From positions 1-43,673 of the forward strand of contig JAUWHW010000016.1 in assembly GCA_030605665.1 (NCBI GenBank): DNA of 43,673 nt, written 5' to 3'. The DNA is from Dehalococcoidia bacterium (GTDB lineage Bacteria > Chloroflexota > Dehalococcoidia > GIF9 > AB-539-J10). Numbering within the stretch: position 1 is the stretch's first letter; the number at the start of each line of letters is the position of its first letter. This document shows positions 22,051 to 30,718 of the stretch, piece by piece. The notes beneath the pieces are model-generated. The model was given only the letters and a program-made list of their open reading frames with translations. It searched no databases and was not told the origin of the DNA. The position numbers and the translations under genes are program-made.

Positions 22051-22253
22051 AAGCCACGATACATCCTAAGTACTATGAAAATGCCAAAGTAACCTGCCTT
22101 TGCGGCAATACCTTCACTATTGGCTCCACCAAGCCAGAGCTCAAGGTTGAGGTATGCAGCAAATGTCACCCCTTCTATACAGGTAAACAAAGGATAGCTG
22201 ACACTCAGGGAAGGGTGGAAAGGTTCAAGAAGCGATACCAGATAAAGGATTGA
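22047..22253 (+). CDS. rpmE: 50S ribosomal protein L31 (zinc-binding type)
   Basis: The 68-residue protein begins [20 protein letters not shown]. Four cysteines remain (CLCG and [10 protein letters not shown]), so this is the zinc-containing C+ form rather than the zinc-free paralogue. It ends [15 protein letters not shown]. The start overlaps the rpmA stop, and its TGA overlaps the TTG start of the next gene, showing translational coupling. Confidence 0.97.
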   Translation: MKATIHPKYYENAKVTCLCGNTFTIGSTKPELKVEVCSKCHPFYTGKQRIADTQGRVERFKKRYQIKD

Positions 22254-23128
22254 GCAAACCTTTTTACTACGGCGGGCAGGCAGTTATTGAGGGTGTGATG
22301 ATGCGGGGGGAGAGGGATTTAGCTATGTCTGTGCGCCGCCCCGATGGAAAATTAAAGGTAATAAAGCAGCCTCTATCCAATATATATAAAGGTCGTCTCA
22401 GGAAAACACCCTTAGTAAGAGGCGTAATCGTCTTAATCGAAACTCTAATTTTAGGTACTCAAGCCCTGCTTCAATCTGCACAGATTGCCTCAGCGGAGGA
22501 AGAGGAAAAAATACCACCAGCAGCCTTATGGGGGATTGTAGTTCTCAGCCTTGTCTTTGCTGTAGCTCTGTTTTTCATCGCTCCCCTTCTGGCTATTCGC
22601 TACTTCGATATTTATATCGCCTCCGATTTCATCAGTAATTTGATTGAAGGCTTTATACGCATCGGAACTTTCATCGCCTACCTTAAATTAATAAGCCTCT
22701 TTCCTGACATTAGAAGGGTTTTTGCCTACCATGGAGCAGAGCATAAGGTGGTTAACGCTTATGAGGCTGGATGCCCTTTGGAAGTGGAAGCCATTAGAAA
22801 AAACTACTCTACTGCTCACGCTCGTTGTGGTACCAGCTTCATTTTTATCGTCCTTATCATTGCCATTCTCGTCTTCGCTTTGCTTGGTCGCCCACAGCTA
22901 TGGCTAAGTATCCTATCCCGCATAATCCTCCTCCCTGTTATTGCTGCCCTGGGCTATGAAGCTACCCGATTCACCGCAAGACACGCCAAAAATATCTTAG
23001 CCCGGGTGCTTCTAGCTCCGGGATTAGCATTGCAATCTATGACTACCAGAGAACCTGACGATAGCCAACTGGAAGCTGCCATATCAGCCTTGAATGAAGT
23101 TATCCAGGCTGACAAGGGAAGCAATTGA
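22250..23128 (+). CDS. DUF1385 family membrane protein
   Basis: The 292-residue protein starts at TTG 22250, overlapping the rpmE stop. It has the family signatures [20 protein letters not shown] near the N terminus and [15 protein letters not shown] (about 160-174). Five or so hydrophobic segments follow ([36 protein letters not shown] and others). Members sit in the inner membrane and are often encoded after rpmE, as here; their biochemical role is not established. The gene is convergent with the phosphate transporter, 10 bp away. Confidence 0.9.
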   Translation: MSKPFYYGGQAVIEGVMMRGERDLAMSVRRPDGKLKVIKQPLSNIYKGRLRKTPLVRGVIVLIETLILGTQALLQSAQIASAEEEEKIPPAALWGIVVLSLVFAVALFFIAPLLAIRYFDIYIASDFISNLIEGFIRIGTFIAYLKLISLFPDIRRVFAYHGAEHKVVNAYEAGCPLEVEAIRKNYSTAHARCGTSFIFIVLIIAILVFALLGRPQLWLSILSRIILLPVIAALGYEATRFTARHAKNILARVLLAPGLALQSMTTREPDDSQLEAAISALNEVIQADKGSN

Positions 23129-23138
23129 CAAGCGAAGA

Positions 23139-24125
23139 TTACGATACCAGCAAGAGGAAAAGATAGGGAATAGCTATACTCAGAAGCAGAGTGAGAACCC
23201 ATCCAACGAAGATTTGAGTGATTTTCTTGCTACTTATCACCCTTATCCCCTTTAGCAATCCGATACCGATTACTGCTCCTACTATTGCCTGAGAGGCGGA
23301 CACGGGGACTCCTACCTGAGTAAAGATATGGAGAGTAATGGCTTCTGCAAGCACAGCAACAAAAGCAGTGGGAATATCCAGAGGAACGATTTTCCCCCCC
23401 ACGGTCTCCATCACCTTTTTGCTGTAAGTGCAGGTCCCAAAGGCAATAGCCAGCCCTCCTATCAATGTCCCCATAAAAGGAGTAAATACCCCCGCTCCAA
23501 CAAAGACCCCGGTGGTATTGGCCACATTGTTGGCTCCCAGGGTATAGGCTCCGTAAGAGCCCATCACCATGATACCTATTCTCATAGCCAGGGTGAAGGC
23601 AGGGAAGGTTCTGATTCTTCGGGTGAAAATGTCCATAAGCTTATAGAGGGCGACGGAAATTGCCATTGCCCCTAAAGGAGCAGCCACCCAACAGATTATT
23701 ACCTTAGCGAACTTGTTCCATGGGAAGGCAGAAAAACCACTGGCATAAATAGAGACTCCCATAACTGCACCCAGAATTGCCTGAGACGTGGAAACAGGTA
23801 TGCCGAAGTAAGTCATCCCAGTAACCACTAGGGCTGCCGTGAATGCGCATAGCAAGGCAAGTTCGATGTCAAGGGCAGTGAAATAGCCCACAATCCCTAT
23901 GGTTTTTTGTCCTTCTAGGATAGAACCCAGAACCACAAAAATGGAGAGAAGTATAGCGGCAGTGCGAAATCTTACTGCCCCTGTGACCACTCCTGTCCCG
24001 AATATGTTAGCTGCATCATTAGCACCTAGCGCCCAACCCATATAAATAGCAGCAAGAAAACTCAGAGGTAAAAGCATTTGAAATACCCTTCTATCACTCC
24101 TTATTAAATTAAGCCAATGAAGCAT
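23139..24125 (-). CDS. pit: PiT-family inorganic phosphate transporter
   Basis: The 328-residue membrane protein has the two PiT repeats, GANDAANIFGTGVVTGA (about 33-49) and GANNVANTTGVFVGAG (about 198-213), each followed by GxPVSxSQAIxGA motifs (GIPVSTSQAILGAVMG and GVPVSASQAIVGAVIG). About ten transmembrane segments are predicted by eye. It symports phosphate with a cation. It lies 91 bp after the DUF47 gene on the same strand, a common pair. An alternative start at Met-23 (after RRVFQ) is possible, as neither start has a clear ribosome site. Confidence 0.92.
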   Translation of the reverse strand: MLHWLNLIRSDRRVFQMLLPLSFLAAIYMGWALGANDAANIFGTGVVTGAVRFRTAAILLSIFVVLGSILEGQKTIGIVGYFTALDIELALLCAFTAALVVTGMTYFGIPVSTSQAILGAVMGVSIYASGFSAFPWNKFAKVIICWVAAPLGAMAISVALYKLMDIFTRRIRTFPAFTLAMRIGIMVMGSYGAYTLGANNVANTTGVFVGAGVFTPFMGTLIGGLAIAFGTCTYSKKVMETVGGKIVPLDIPTAFVAVLAEAITLHIFTQVGVPVSASQAIVGAVIGIGLLKGIRVISSKKITQIFVGWVLTLLLSIAIPYLFLLLVS

Positions 24126-24216
24126 TGGCTGGTATGTTAGATTAGCAAGGGCGACAAGAAAAGATATTATGCTACTACATTGTTCCCGGCTTAATCCGTA
24201 GCAAAAACCGCTTGTC

Positions 24217-24855
24217 TTAGAATCCTGTCTTAAGGGTGAGCCCCCTCACTTTATCCGAGGCGTTTTCAGCGGCATCAGATATTTGTCCTAGCTTCAAGAC
24301 AAATTCCTTGAGATGTATCTTTTCTGCCAAACCCAAATCTGACTGAAAGAGCTCCTGGAGAATGCCATGCTGAAGTGCATCAATCTCTTTCTCCAGATTC
24401 CGTACCTGTTCAGTAGAGGAATAAGCCTTCTCCATATCCTCGTAGATGAAAAGAAAACATCTATGAAAGGCAAAAAAGGACTCCAGGGTCTTTTCTGCAA
24501 TCTCCTTGATATCTTTCCCCCATTGGGGAGGAATATTCGGAGTTTCTAAAGCCAGAAAATGGGTCACTGCCTCAGCATTATCAACTATATTGTCAACCAA
24601 GTCCATAAAAATGCTGAAATCCTCCCGATAAACTGGAAGATAGCCACCTGCATAGAGGGCATTCTCTGCCTCTCTTCTTGCTCTATCAGCATCGCTTTCC
24701 TTACTGTCGGTAAGCTCAGCCGCTTGTTTAAACTTCTCCTCATCACCATCAATGTAGGCAATAACAGCTTCCTTCAAGGCCTCAACTCCCGCCTTTACCT
24801 CCTCTGCATGCTTCCTGATTAATATGTCAACCTTGCCTTCTTTTCTTAAAAGCAT
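24217..24855 (-). CDS. DUF47/PhoU-like protein, partner of the phosphate transporter
   Basis: The 212-residue all-helical protein has the PhoU-related DUF47 pattern: an acidic metal-binding motif in LTDSKESDADRARREAENAL, DFSIFMDLVDNIVDNAEAVT, and the C-terminal LGQISDAAENASDKVRGLTL. Such proteins are encoded before pit genes and are thought to modulate transport. The gene precedes pit in the same direction. GGGAGGGAAGGA stands before the ATG at 24855. Confidence 0.9.
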   Translation of the reverse strand: MLLRKEGKVDILIRKHAEEVKAGVEALKEAVIAYIDGDEEKFKQAAELTDSKESDADRARREAENALYAGGYLPVYREDFSIFMDLVDNIVDNAEAVTHFLALETPNIPPQWGKDIKEIAEKTLESFFAFHRCFLFIYEDMEKAYSSTEQVRNLEKEIDALQHGILQELFQSDLGLAEKIHLKEFVLKLGQISDAAENASDKVRGLTLKTGF

Positions 24856-24908
24856 TCCTTCCCTCCCGGGTTAACTACAGCTAGCTCCGTTGTAAATCGC
24901 CATGCTCA

Positions 24909-25955
24909 CTAGATACTCCAACCACTCCCCTTAATCTTTCTCATCTCCTTAAACATCCTGTGCCAATCATCTACTGTCTTTGCTACAATTGGTCTGGCCA
25001 CCTTTTCGCGATCCTTTGATGGTGGAACTGGTCTATCTGGCATGCCATCATAATCTTCAGGACTATGTAGCCCTACACCGTAGAGCTCCTCGGTTGATTT
25101 ATCTTCCATTTCATCCATTACATGAGCACCACAGCCATAAGCTCTAGTAACCACCACAATAGCCCAAGTGGCTTCGGGGGTGAAGCCTAAATCCAACATA
25201 GCAGAGCCACCAGCGCCTACCATATCCGAATGCAGTTTAGCCTTCCCTTCCTTTTCCCTAACTTGATTAACAGCATTTTGAATCTCTATTTGAAAATCAT
25301 GATACTTGCCTGCTGTTCCCAGTGATTCTGCTTTTTTGAACACTCGGTAAGGCATAGGGTCACCTTGCACATGTTCTGGATATAGCCCCAGAATCGTTTT
25401 CTCCTCTGCCAGGTATTCTCTAACTAAAATCTGAGCCATCTCCTTGAGATTTTTGTTCTCCTTTTCAGCTCGCTCCAAATACTCGTTCATCATGTAGCCA
25501 TAGTCCTGGAAGGGTCCATAAACATGACCAAAGGCCAGAATTCCAGCACCAATAGCCTGGGTCATGAATGATCTACCATCAGACGAGGCTCGAGAGATAA
25601 CAGCAGGTAGCGACATACCGTCATCAAAGAATAGAATGGTTAAGTAATTGAGCATCTTTTCCTCATTTGAAGTTGCAATCCTACTTTGGAAAAGTATGAA
25701 CAGTATGTCACAGACACCATATCCTTCTTCTACCAGTCTGGTGGTATCATATCCTCTGAGGACAATATTAGGTATAGTTTTATATGAGACAATGCTACGC
25801 CAGCGAAAGGGCTCTCTGCCTTCTACAGGTTTAGCTTCCTTTTTCTCAGGCTTTTCCCCCTCTACAGTTTCTGCAGGTCCCGCATAAGGCTCTCTTCCTG
25901 GTCCATATATGGCTTCTTCTTCCGTAGGCTTTCTTATAGATTCCATTTCTTCCAT
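24909..25955 (-). CDS. Citrate synthase-superfamily protein (citryl-CoA lyase-like), paralogue 2
   Basis: The protein has 348 residues from ATG 25955; ATG 25946 (Met-4) is better spaced from GAAAGGAG and may be the true start. After a charged tail of about 50 residues comes a citrate-synthase-like fold: SIVSYKTIPNIVLRGYDTTR, VEEGYGVCDILFILFQSR, GHVYGPFQDYGYM (first active-site His region), EHVQGDPMPYRVF (second His region) and GGSAMLDLGFTPE (catalytic Asp region). These family members cleave or form hydroxyacyl-CoA bonds. It shares about the same layout as its upstream neighbour, whose 3' end it overlaps by 22 bp, so the two probably form a heteromer or are translationally coupled. The stop is TAG followed at once by TGA. 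Confidence 0.75.
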   Translation of the reverse strand: MEEMESIRKPTEEEAIYGPGREPYAGPAETVEGEKPEKKEAKPVEGREPFRWRSIVSYKTIPNIVLRGYDTTRLVEEGYGVCDILFILFQSRIATSNEEKMLNYLTILFFDDGMSLPAVISRASSDGRSFMTQAIGAGILAFGHVYGPFQDYGYMMNEYLERAEKENKNLKEMAQILVREYLAEEKTILGLYPEHVQGDPMPYRVFKKAESLGTAGKYHDFQIEIQNAVNQVREKEGKAKLHSDMVGAGGSAMLDLGFTPEATWAIVVVTRAYGCGAHVMDEMEDKSTEELYGVGLHSPEDYDGMPDRPVPPSKDREKVARPIVAKTVDDWHRMFKEMRKIKGSGWSI

Positions 25956-26866
25956 TCTCCTTTCTCTTTCTGTTCTTGGGCATATTTATCGCGATCCCTA
26001 AGTGGTGGAACTTCCCTATCTGGCGGACCTTCATACTTCATCATAGACAGGTCCAGAAGCTGTATCATCTTCTCCCTCCTGGATGCCATCCAGGCATGTC
26101 CCCTCTTCAGTTGTTCTATAGCGTGAACAGCACAACTATAACCTCGACTAACGCTCCCAATAATAAAAGAGCCCAGGGGACTAAATCCCAAATCCATCAA
26201 ACTAGAATTGCCTGCGCCGATCATATTGGGATGCACCAGAGATTTCCCCCCTTTAATCCTACGGCGGTTAAGTTCATTAAGAATCTCTATTTGGAATTGA
26301 TTGTATATACCAGCCGTACCCAGTAATTGTGACCTCCTAAATGTAGGATATACCCTGGGGTCGCCATATATGTGCTGGGGTTGACCTAATCCCTGAATCG
26401 CTTTTTTATCTCTTAGATATTCATCAACCAGAGTCTTAGCCAATTGTTTGAGGTCTTTTTTGTTTTCCTTTGCCGCTCGTTCAAAGAACTCATCACACAT
26501 ATACCCATGGGCTGCACCAGGTCCATGGGCTGCGCCAAAGCACATAATGGCGGCAGCAATTGCCGCAGGAAGCAATGGTCTGCCACCCATGGTGGTTATT
26601 GCCGCTGCAGCAGATGGAGACATAGAATGCTCTATGAATTCTGCCATCTCGTACCTTAGCATCCTCATTTCATTTTCCATGGGAATTCTTCCTTGCAGCA
26701 ACACAAATATACCATCTTCAAAGGTATATCCTGCTTCTGCCAACTCGCTTAAGTTATACCCCCTAAGAACAACCTTTTCTCTGGTCTTATACGAGATAGC
26801 ACTTTTCCGCCGGGTAACGGCTTCTCTTTCCTTCCTCTCCATTGTTTCCTTCTTTGTCTTTTCCAT
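25934..26866 (-). CDS. Citrate synthase-superfamily protein (citryl-CoA lyase-like), paralogue 1
   Basis: The protein has 310 residues from ATG 26866, chosen for AAAGGAGGAAC just upstream. A longer frame from 26956 would add 30 residues translated from the MITE at 26886-27028. Landmarks are SAISYKTREKVVLRGYNLSE, GAAHGPGAAHGYMCD (first His region), QHIYGDPRVYPTF (second His, close to the GHPVYK-GDPR motif of citrate synthases) and GNSSLMDLGFSP (Asp region). It is followed with overlap by paralogue 2. The citryl-CoA lyase name reflects the closest known group; the actual hydroxyacyl-CoA substrate is unknown. Placement after a CoA-transferase suggests that it cleaves or forms the CoA ester made by that enzyme. 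Confidence 0.78.
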   Translation of the reverse strand: MEKTKKETMERKEREAVTRRKSAISYKTREKVVLRGYNLSELAEAGYTFEDGIFVLLQGRIPMENEMRMLRYEMAEFIEHSMSPSAAAAITTMGGRPLLPAAIAAAIMCFGAAHGPGAAHGYMCDEFFERAAKENKKDLKQLAKTLVDEYLRDKKAIQGLGQPQHIYGDPRVYPTFRRSQLLGTAGIYNQFQIEILNELNRRRIKGGKSLVHPNMIGAGNSSLMDLGFSPLGSFIIGSVSRGYSCAVHAIEQLKRGHAWMASRREKMIQLLDLSMMKYEGPPDREVPPLRDRDKYAQEQKEKGEWKKWNL

Positions 26867-26885
26867 GTTCCTCCTTTCCTTTAGT

Positions 26886-27028
26886 AGGCCGTTTAATTTT
26901 GCCTTAGCTTTGATTTTAGCTTCAGCTTGATTATCCGGGAAATTTTTCACCTCCAAATTTTGTAGTGCGACCCTTTAGGGTCGTGCAGCACGAGGCTAAA
27001 GCCTCGCACTACGTTTTTAAACAGCCTC
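26886..27028. mobile_element. MITE-like element, copy 2
   Basis: The left end AGGCCGTTTAATTTTGCCTT and right end TTTTTAAACAGCCTC flank a complete type A REP (26961-27012). TTTAGT precedes (26880-26885) and follows (27029-27034) it exactly, a 6-bp target duplication. The right copy contains the TAA stop of the CoA-transferase gene, so insertion occurred at the junction of two operon genes. Confidence 0.8.
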
Positions 27029-27029
27029 T

Positions 27030-27809
27030 TTAGTTATCTGGGAAATAAACCTTTTGTGGATCTATCTCTTCCCTAATCAACCTCAACTCAGCTTCTGTGG
27101 GTAAATCTACAGCACCAATCTCAGGTGGTATAATCAGTTCAAAATCCGTGTTTTCCATTACCCGCTCTATAGTAACGTCTGGCATTAACTTTAGCAACTT
27201 TAGCCTCCCTGAGGTAGAATCAATACCCATCACACATAAGTCCGTGATAACAGTGATACTGGGATTCCACATCCTGAGACCAGCGTTCTTTCTGCCGTAT
27301 GGTCCGTCAATATACCCAGGGCTGGTGATGTAATCACATTTTTTCGTAAAGCGTCTTTTTTGATGCGGCGTGATGATTAGAAGTCTCTTTGCATGAGAAG
27401 CGATAGGATTTGCACCACCACTCCCGGGGAATCTAACCTTCGGTTTATAGTAGTCTCCAATGACAGTGGAGTTCAAATTAGCATATTGGTCTATCTGAGC
27501 ACCCCCTAGAAAACCAACATCTACCATGCCCCTCTGTAATACACAACCTAACACTTCCCGTAAGGACCCTAACCTAACAGCCTTGCGCATGATCCTTGAG
27601 TCAGCAATGGATAAGGGAACCAATTTAAGTTGTGGCCCAATGACGCCACTCTCAACCACAATTGTCATATTGGGGGCATGCATCTTCTGAGCTAACGTCG
27701 CGGCAACAACAGGCAATCCTACCCCCGTAAAAACTATCTCCCCATCCTTAATATATTTTGATGCCTCTATGACCATTAATTCTTCTTTCTTATAAGCAAC
27801 ATCACCCAT
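27030..27809 (-). CDS. CoA-transferase subunit B (glutaconate CoA-transferase-like)
   Basis: The 259-residue protein has GEIVFTGVGLPVVAATLAQK and the catalytic-Glu motif MTIVVESGVIG (about 48-58). VDVGFLGGAQIDQYANLNST, the glycine loop RFPGSGGANPIASHAKR and ITDLCVMGIDSTSGRLKL follow. This is the beta-type subunit of class I CoA-transferases, carrying the Glu that forms the enzyme-CoA thioester. It begins just after the subunit A stop. Family members exchange CoA between acyl-CoA and carboxylates such as glutaconate; here the acceptor is probably the acid made by the neighbouring oxidoreductases. The stop lies in the target duplication of a MITE. Confidence 0.88.
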   Translation of the reverse strand: MGDVAYKKEELMVIEASKYIKDGEIVFTGVGLPVVAATLAQKMHAPNMTIVVESGVIGPQLKLVPLSIADSRIMRKAVRLGSLREVLGCVLQRGMVDVGFLGGAQIDQYANLNSTVIGDYYKPKVRFPGSGGANPIASHAKRLLIITPHQKRRFTKKCDYITSPGYIDGPYGRKNAGLRMWNPSITVITDLCVMGIDSTSGRLKLLKLMPDVTIERVMENTDFELIIPPEIGAVDLPTEAELRLIREEIDPQKVYFPDN

Positions 27810-27810
27810 C

Positions 27811-28755
27811 TTACATTGCCTCCCTCATTTGCCGTTTAAGCTCCATCAATCTCTTTACACCTCCAACCTTTTCCAGGTAATCATTGAATGTTTCGCAACT
27901 TAGCACATACTCCTGTAGATAATTCTCGTACTTCTCTGTGCCTGACTTTCCTTCCTTTAATGCTGCTTCTGCACATTCTTGGTACATCTTCATATGCTCA
28001 ACATCGCAGTCATAATATCGATAAGTGCCCATAGGATGAGAACCCCAGGGTTGCTCTACAATTGCATCAACATAAATGTGTGGCAGAGTAGTCATCTCTG
28101 GATAATTTCTTGTTTCCTCAGAACTTATAATTTCCTCACATGAGACTATCACTTTCTTAGAGGCTCTGACCATCTCCGGTGTATGCGCCACAAATCCTTC
28201 CATTATGACATTCCCCATCTCATCAACTCTCTGTACATGAATAATGGCTACATCAGGAGTAGCAGCAGGCATAAGCAGCACTTTTTCTCCCGGATTCCAG
28301 GGATTCTCTATGATTTCAAATTTTTTCCCTGTAGATGGTGCTTTGTACCTCAATATATCTGAACCTAAAGAACTCATAACAGGCATAAATGGTAAGCCCA
28401 TCTCACCAGCAAGAAAACGCGACACCATGCCAAGGTGCTCATAATCCTCTATCTCCAATTTCCCCTCCTCATAATATTTTCTAGCTGAATATCCCATGCT
28501 GGGTATTCCACGGTATCCAATATTGCATGTCCCGCACTCGCACTTCTTAACCAGCCCGGCTCCAATTAAAATATCTGCTGCCATAGCTAAGTTGCATCCT
28601 AGCAAAGTGAGATTTTTTCTTTTTTGTCTGATTATCTCATGGGCAATTGCCATAGGAGCGCCTATAGCATTTTGACCACCAACACCTACACTGGCCCCAT
28701 CAAAAATAAACCTCTCCACAGCCTCGGAGGCCATCATAATTTTACTGTTCCTCAT
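27811..28755 (-). CDS. CoA-transferase subunit A (glutaconate CoA-transferase-like)
   Basis: The 314-residue protein has the N-terminal FIFDGASVGVGGQNAIGAPM, the strand LTLLGCNLAMAADILIGAGL, NPWNPGEKVLLMPAATPDVA and VDEMGNVIMEGFVAHTPEMV of the alpha-type subunit. Together with the 27030-27809 product it forms the heteromeric enzyme. Its ATG overlaps the stop of the upstream oxidoreductase gene (TATGAGG). A 33-codon scar of a second copy lies at 30617-30718 after the other oxidoreductase, so this gene was once duplicated together with that enzyme. A CECGTC cysteine cluster near residue 73 is uncommon and may bind metal. Confidence 0.87.
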   Translation of the reverse strand: MRNSKIMMASEAVERFIFDGASVGVGGQNAIGAPMAIAHEIIRQKRKNLTLLGCNLAMAADILIGAGLVKKCECGTCNIGYRGIPSMGYSARKYYEEGKLEIEDYEHLGMVSRFLAGEMGLPFMPVMSSLGSDILRYKAPSTGKKFEIIENPWNPGEKVLLMPAATPDVAIIHVQRVDEMGNVIMEGFVAHTPEMVRASKKVIVSCEEIISSEETRNYPEMTTLPHIYVDAIVEQPWGSHPMGTYRYYDCDVEHMKMYQECAEAALKEGKSGTEKYENYLQEYVLSCETFNDYLEKVGGVKRLMELKRQMREAM

Positions 28756-30605
28756 ACCGGATAATCCTCCATACTAAAGCCTAACCTTTCCCATCTCTCC
28801 TTCGTGGGTACGCCAGTGGCTTTATCCCACCCATAATCCTCATAGAACTCGTCCAGCATCTCATCCAACTCTTCCTTCTTTAAGATGGCACCTTTATGTG
28901 CACCATCTGGCACTGGTTCCGTCATAAACCGCTCCGGCACTGTGTCATCCTTCCTTCTAATGCCTTCACGTACATTAAAAGCTCGTTCTAAAGTATAGGC
29001 TCTTTCGCCAATATCCCACAGGTCTTGCAAGGTCAATCCCATGCCGGTAACCAAGTTTACCTGTTCAACATATCCTTCAGATAGATATTCACCAGTCATA
29101 AATCCAGCAAAATGGCAGAAACCCATGCAGTCCAGACACGCAGTCCAATGGCTAATTATGCTTTGTATTCTACCCTTACCTTTATATGCTTCCATATTTC
29201 CGTCGTAATTAAGCGCGGGATTAGGATTATGATCAAAAGGTCTACCATCATGATGGCTTGCACCACGCGAACCAACCGCATAGCCTAGAGCCATTCCTTT
29301 CATCACTCTTGGACCATAAGCAGGAATTTCCAGCCCTTTGACGTGCATGGCAAATTTCTCTGAGCCTTTGCCTATTATCTTTGCCGCTTTCCTTGTGCCT
29401 TCAGCTAAAATGTCTCCAAACCCTTTGCGTTGTGCTATTTCATCAATCATGCTGCTCATGGCTTCCGCATTCCCAAAACGCAAATCAATCCCATCCATCT
29501 GTCCTTTGCTTATAAGACCTTTCTCATAGCATTCCATGGCAAAGGCCAACGTTACGCCAGTGCTTATTGTATCCAGACCATAAGAACCACACATATTATT
29601 CATTTTGACAATAGAGCTTACATCGCTGTTGTAGCAGTTTGACCCCAATGCAAACAATGTTTCCCACTCCACACCAGAGCTCCAGGCTCCTTTATATGGT
29701 CCTTCTGTGACTTTAAATTCGTGGGTGCAACGTGCCACACATCCATAACACGAAAGCGTCCCTACCAGGTATTTCTGCAACGTCTCATCCCATTTATCCG
29801 CAGGTTCAAATACCAAACTTTGCCAGTTTCTCCTTCCCAACAGCCCCTTATTATTGAAAAGCCCAGCTAAAAATTGCGTTCCTCTAGATCCAATCCCTTT
29901 ATCTAATCCGGAACCTGGATATTTCTCACGCGCAATTTCAGTAATGTACCTTTTGAGCCCTTGTCGGTCTGCCACCTCTGGTATAGCCGAGCCTTTAACA
30001 GCTATAGCCTTAAGGTTCTTCGACCCCATTACAGCCCCAGTCCCAGTTCTACCCAGAAACTTCAAATCGCACATTATGCACGCATACTTGACCAGCTTTT
30101 CTCCCCCTGGGCCAATACAGAGAAGATGCGTATCTTTACCAAGTTCAGCCTTAATAGCATCTTGCGTTTCAAATGTCGTCAGCCCCCACAAGTGCTCTGC
30201 TGACTTGATTTCTACATCACCATCTGTAATGCTGACATATACTGGTTTCTCTGCCTTTCCTTCTACTATTAGAGCATCGTAGCCAGCGCGCTTCAACACA
30301 GTTGCCCAATAGCCACCTGCTGTGCTATCGCCCCATATTCCCGTCAATGGAGATTTCGTTGCCAGGTAAGCTCTCGCTGTGAATGGCAATCCAGTTCCCA
30401 CCAGGGGTCCAGCTCCGAAGAACATCTTATTTTCCGGCGATAATGCATCTATACCAGGTTTAAGCTCATCATATAGAATACGGGCGGCAAATCCATTTGG
30501 CCCCAAATACATGCGGGCTAACTCATCTGTTAATTCTTGCTTGCTTACTTTCCCCGTGGATAAATTGATACGCAATATTTGCCCCATATACCCTTTATAT
30601 TTCAT
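28752..30605 (-). CDS. Tungsten aldehyde:ferredoxin oxidoreductase, copy 2
   Basis: The 617-residue enzyme of the AOR family oxidises aldehydes to acids with ferredoxin, using a tungsten bis-pterin and one [4Fe-4S] cluster. The cluster ligands are C286, C289, C293 (SCYGCVARC) and the distal CLDCMGFC segment (C493 or C497), closely matching Pyrococcus AOR numbering. The N-terminal pterin-binding part (GYMGQILRINLSTGKVSKQE, FFGAGPLVGTGLPFTARAY) and the loop GSRGASHHDGRPFDHNP are intact. It is closely similar to copy 1 throughout, so a recent tandem duplication is likely. AAGGAAGTATGAA precedes the ATG, and the stop overlaps the CoA-transferase start. Confidence 0.92.
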   Translation of the reverse strand: MKYKGYMGQILRINLSTGKVSKQELTDELARMYLGPNGFAARILYDELKPGIDALSPENKMFFGAGPLVGTGLPFTARAYLATKSPLTGIWGDSTAGGYWATVLKRAGYDALIVEGKAEKPVYVSITDGDVEIKSAEHLWGLTTFETQDAIKAELGKDTHLLCIGPGGEKLVKYACIMCDLKFLGRTGTGAVMGSKNLKAIAVKGSAIPEVADRQGLKRYITEIAREKYPGSGLDKGIGSRGTQFLAGLFNNKGLLGRRNWQSLVFEPADKWDETLQKYLVGTLSCYGCVARCTHEFKVTEGPYKGAWSSGVEWETLFALGSNCYNSDVSSIVKMNNMCGSYGLDTISTGVTLAFAMECYEKGLISKGQMDGIDLRFGNAEAMSSMIDEIAQRKGFGDILAEGTRKAAKIIGKGSEKFAMHVKGLEIPAYGPRVMKGMALGYAVGSRGASHHDGRPFDHNPNPALNYDGNMEAYKGKGRIQSIISHWTACLDCMGFCHFAGFMTGEYLSEGYVEQVNLVTGMGLTLQDLWDIGERAYTLERAFNVREGIRRKDDTVPERFMTEPVPDGAHKGAILKKEELDEMLDEFYEDYGWDKATGVPTKERWERLGFSMEDYPV

Positions 30606-30616
30606 TTCATACTTCC

Positions 30617-30718
30617 TTAATGTAGATTATCAACAGCTTTGCTTATCGAATTACACTCTCCACGTTCGCATTTCTTTACCAGCCCGGCTCCAATTAAAAT
30701 ATCTGCCTTACTGTTCAT
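30617..30718 (-). pseudogene. Scar of a duplicated CoA-transferase subunit A gene
   Basis: The 33-codon frame starts MNSKADILIGAGLVKKCERG and continues ECNSISK before TAA. It matches the start (MRNSK) joined to the internal segment ADILIGAGLVKKCECGTCN of the subunit A gene at 27811-28755. It overlaps the stop of oxidoreductase copy 1 exactly as the intact gene overlaps copy 2. It is therefore what remains of a second subunit A gene after an internal deletion of about 50 codons and loss of the 3' part. Confidence 0.75.
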
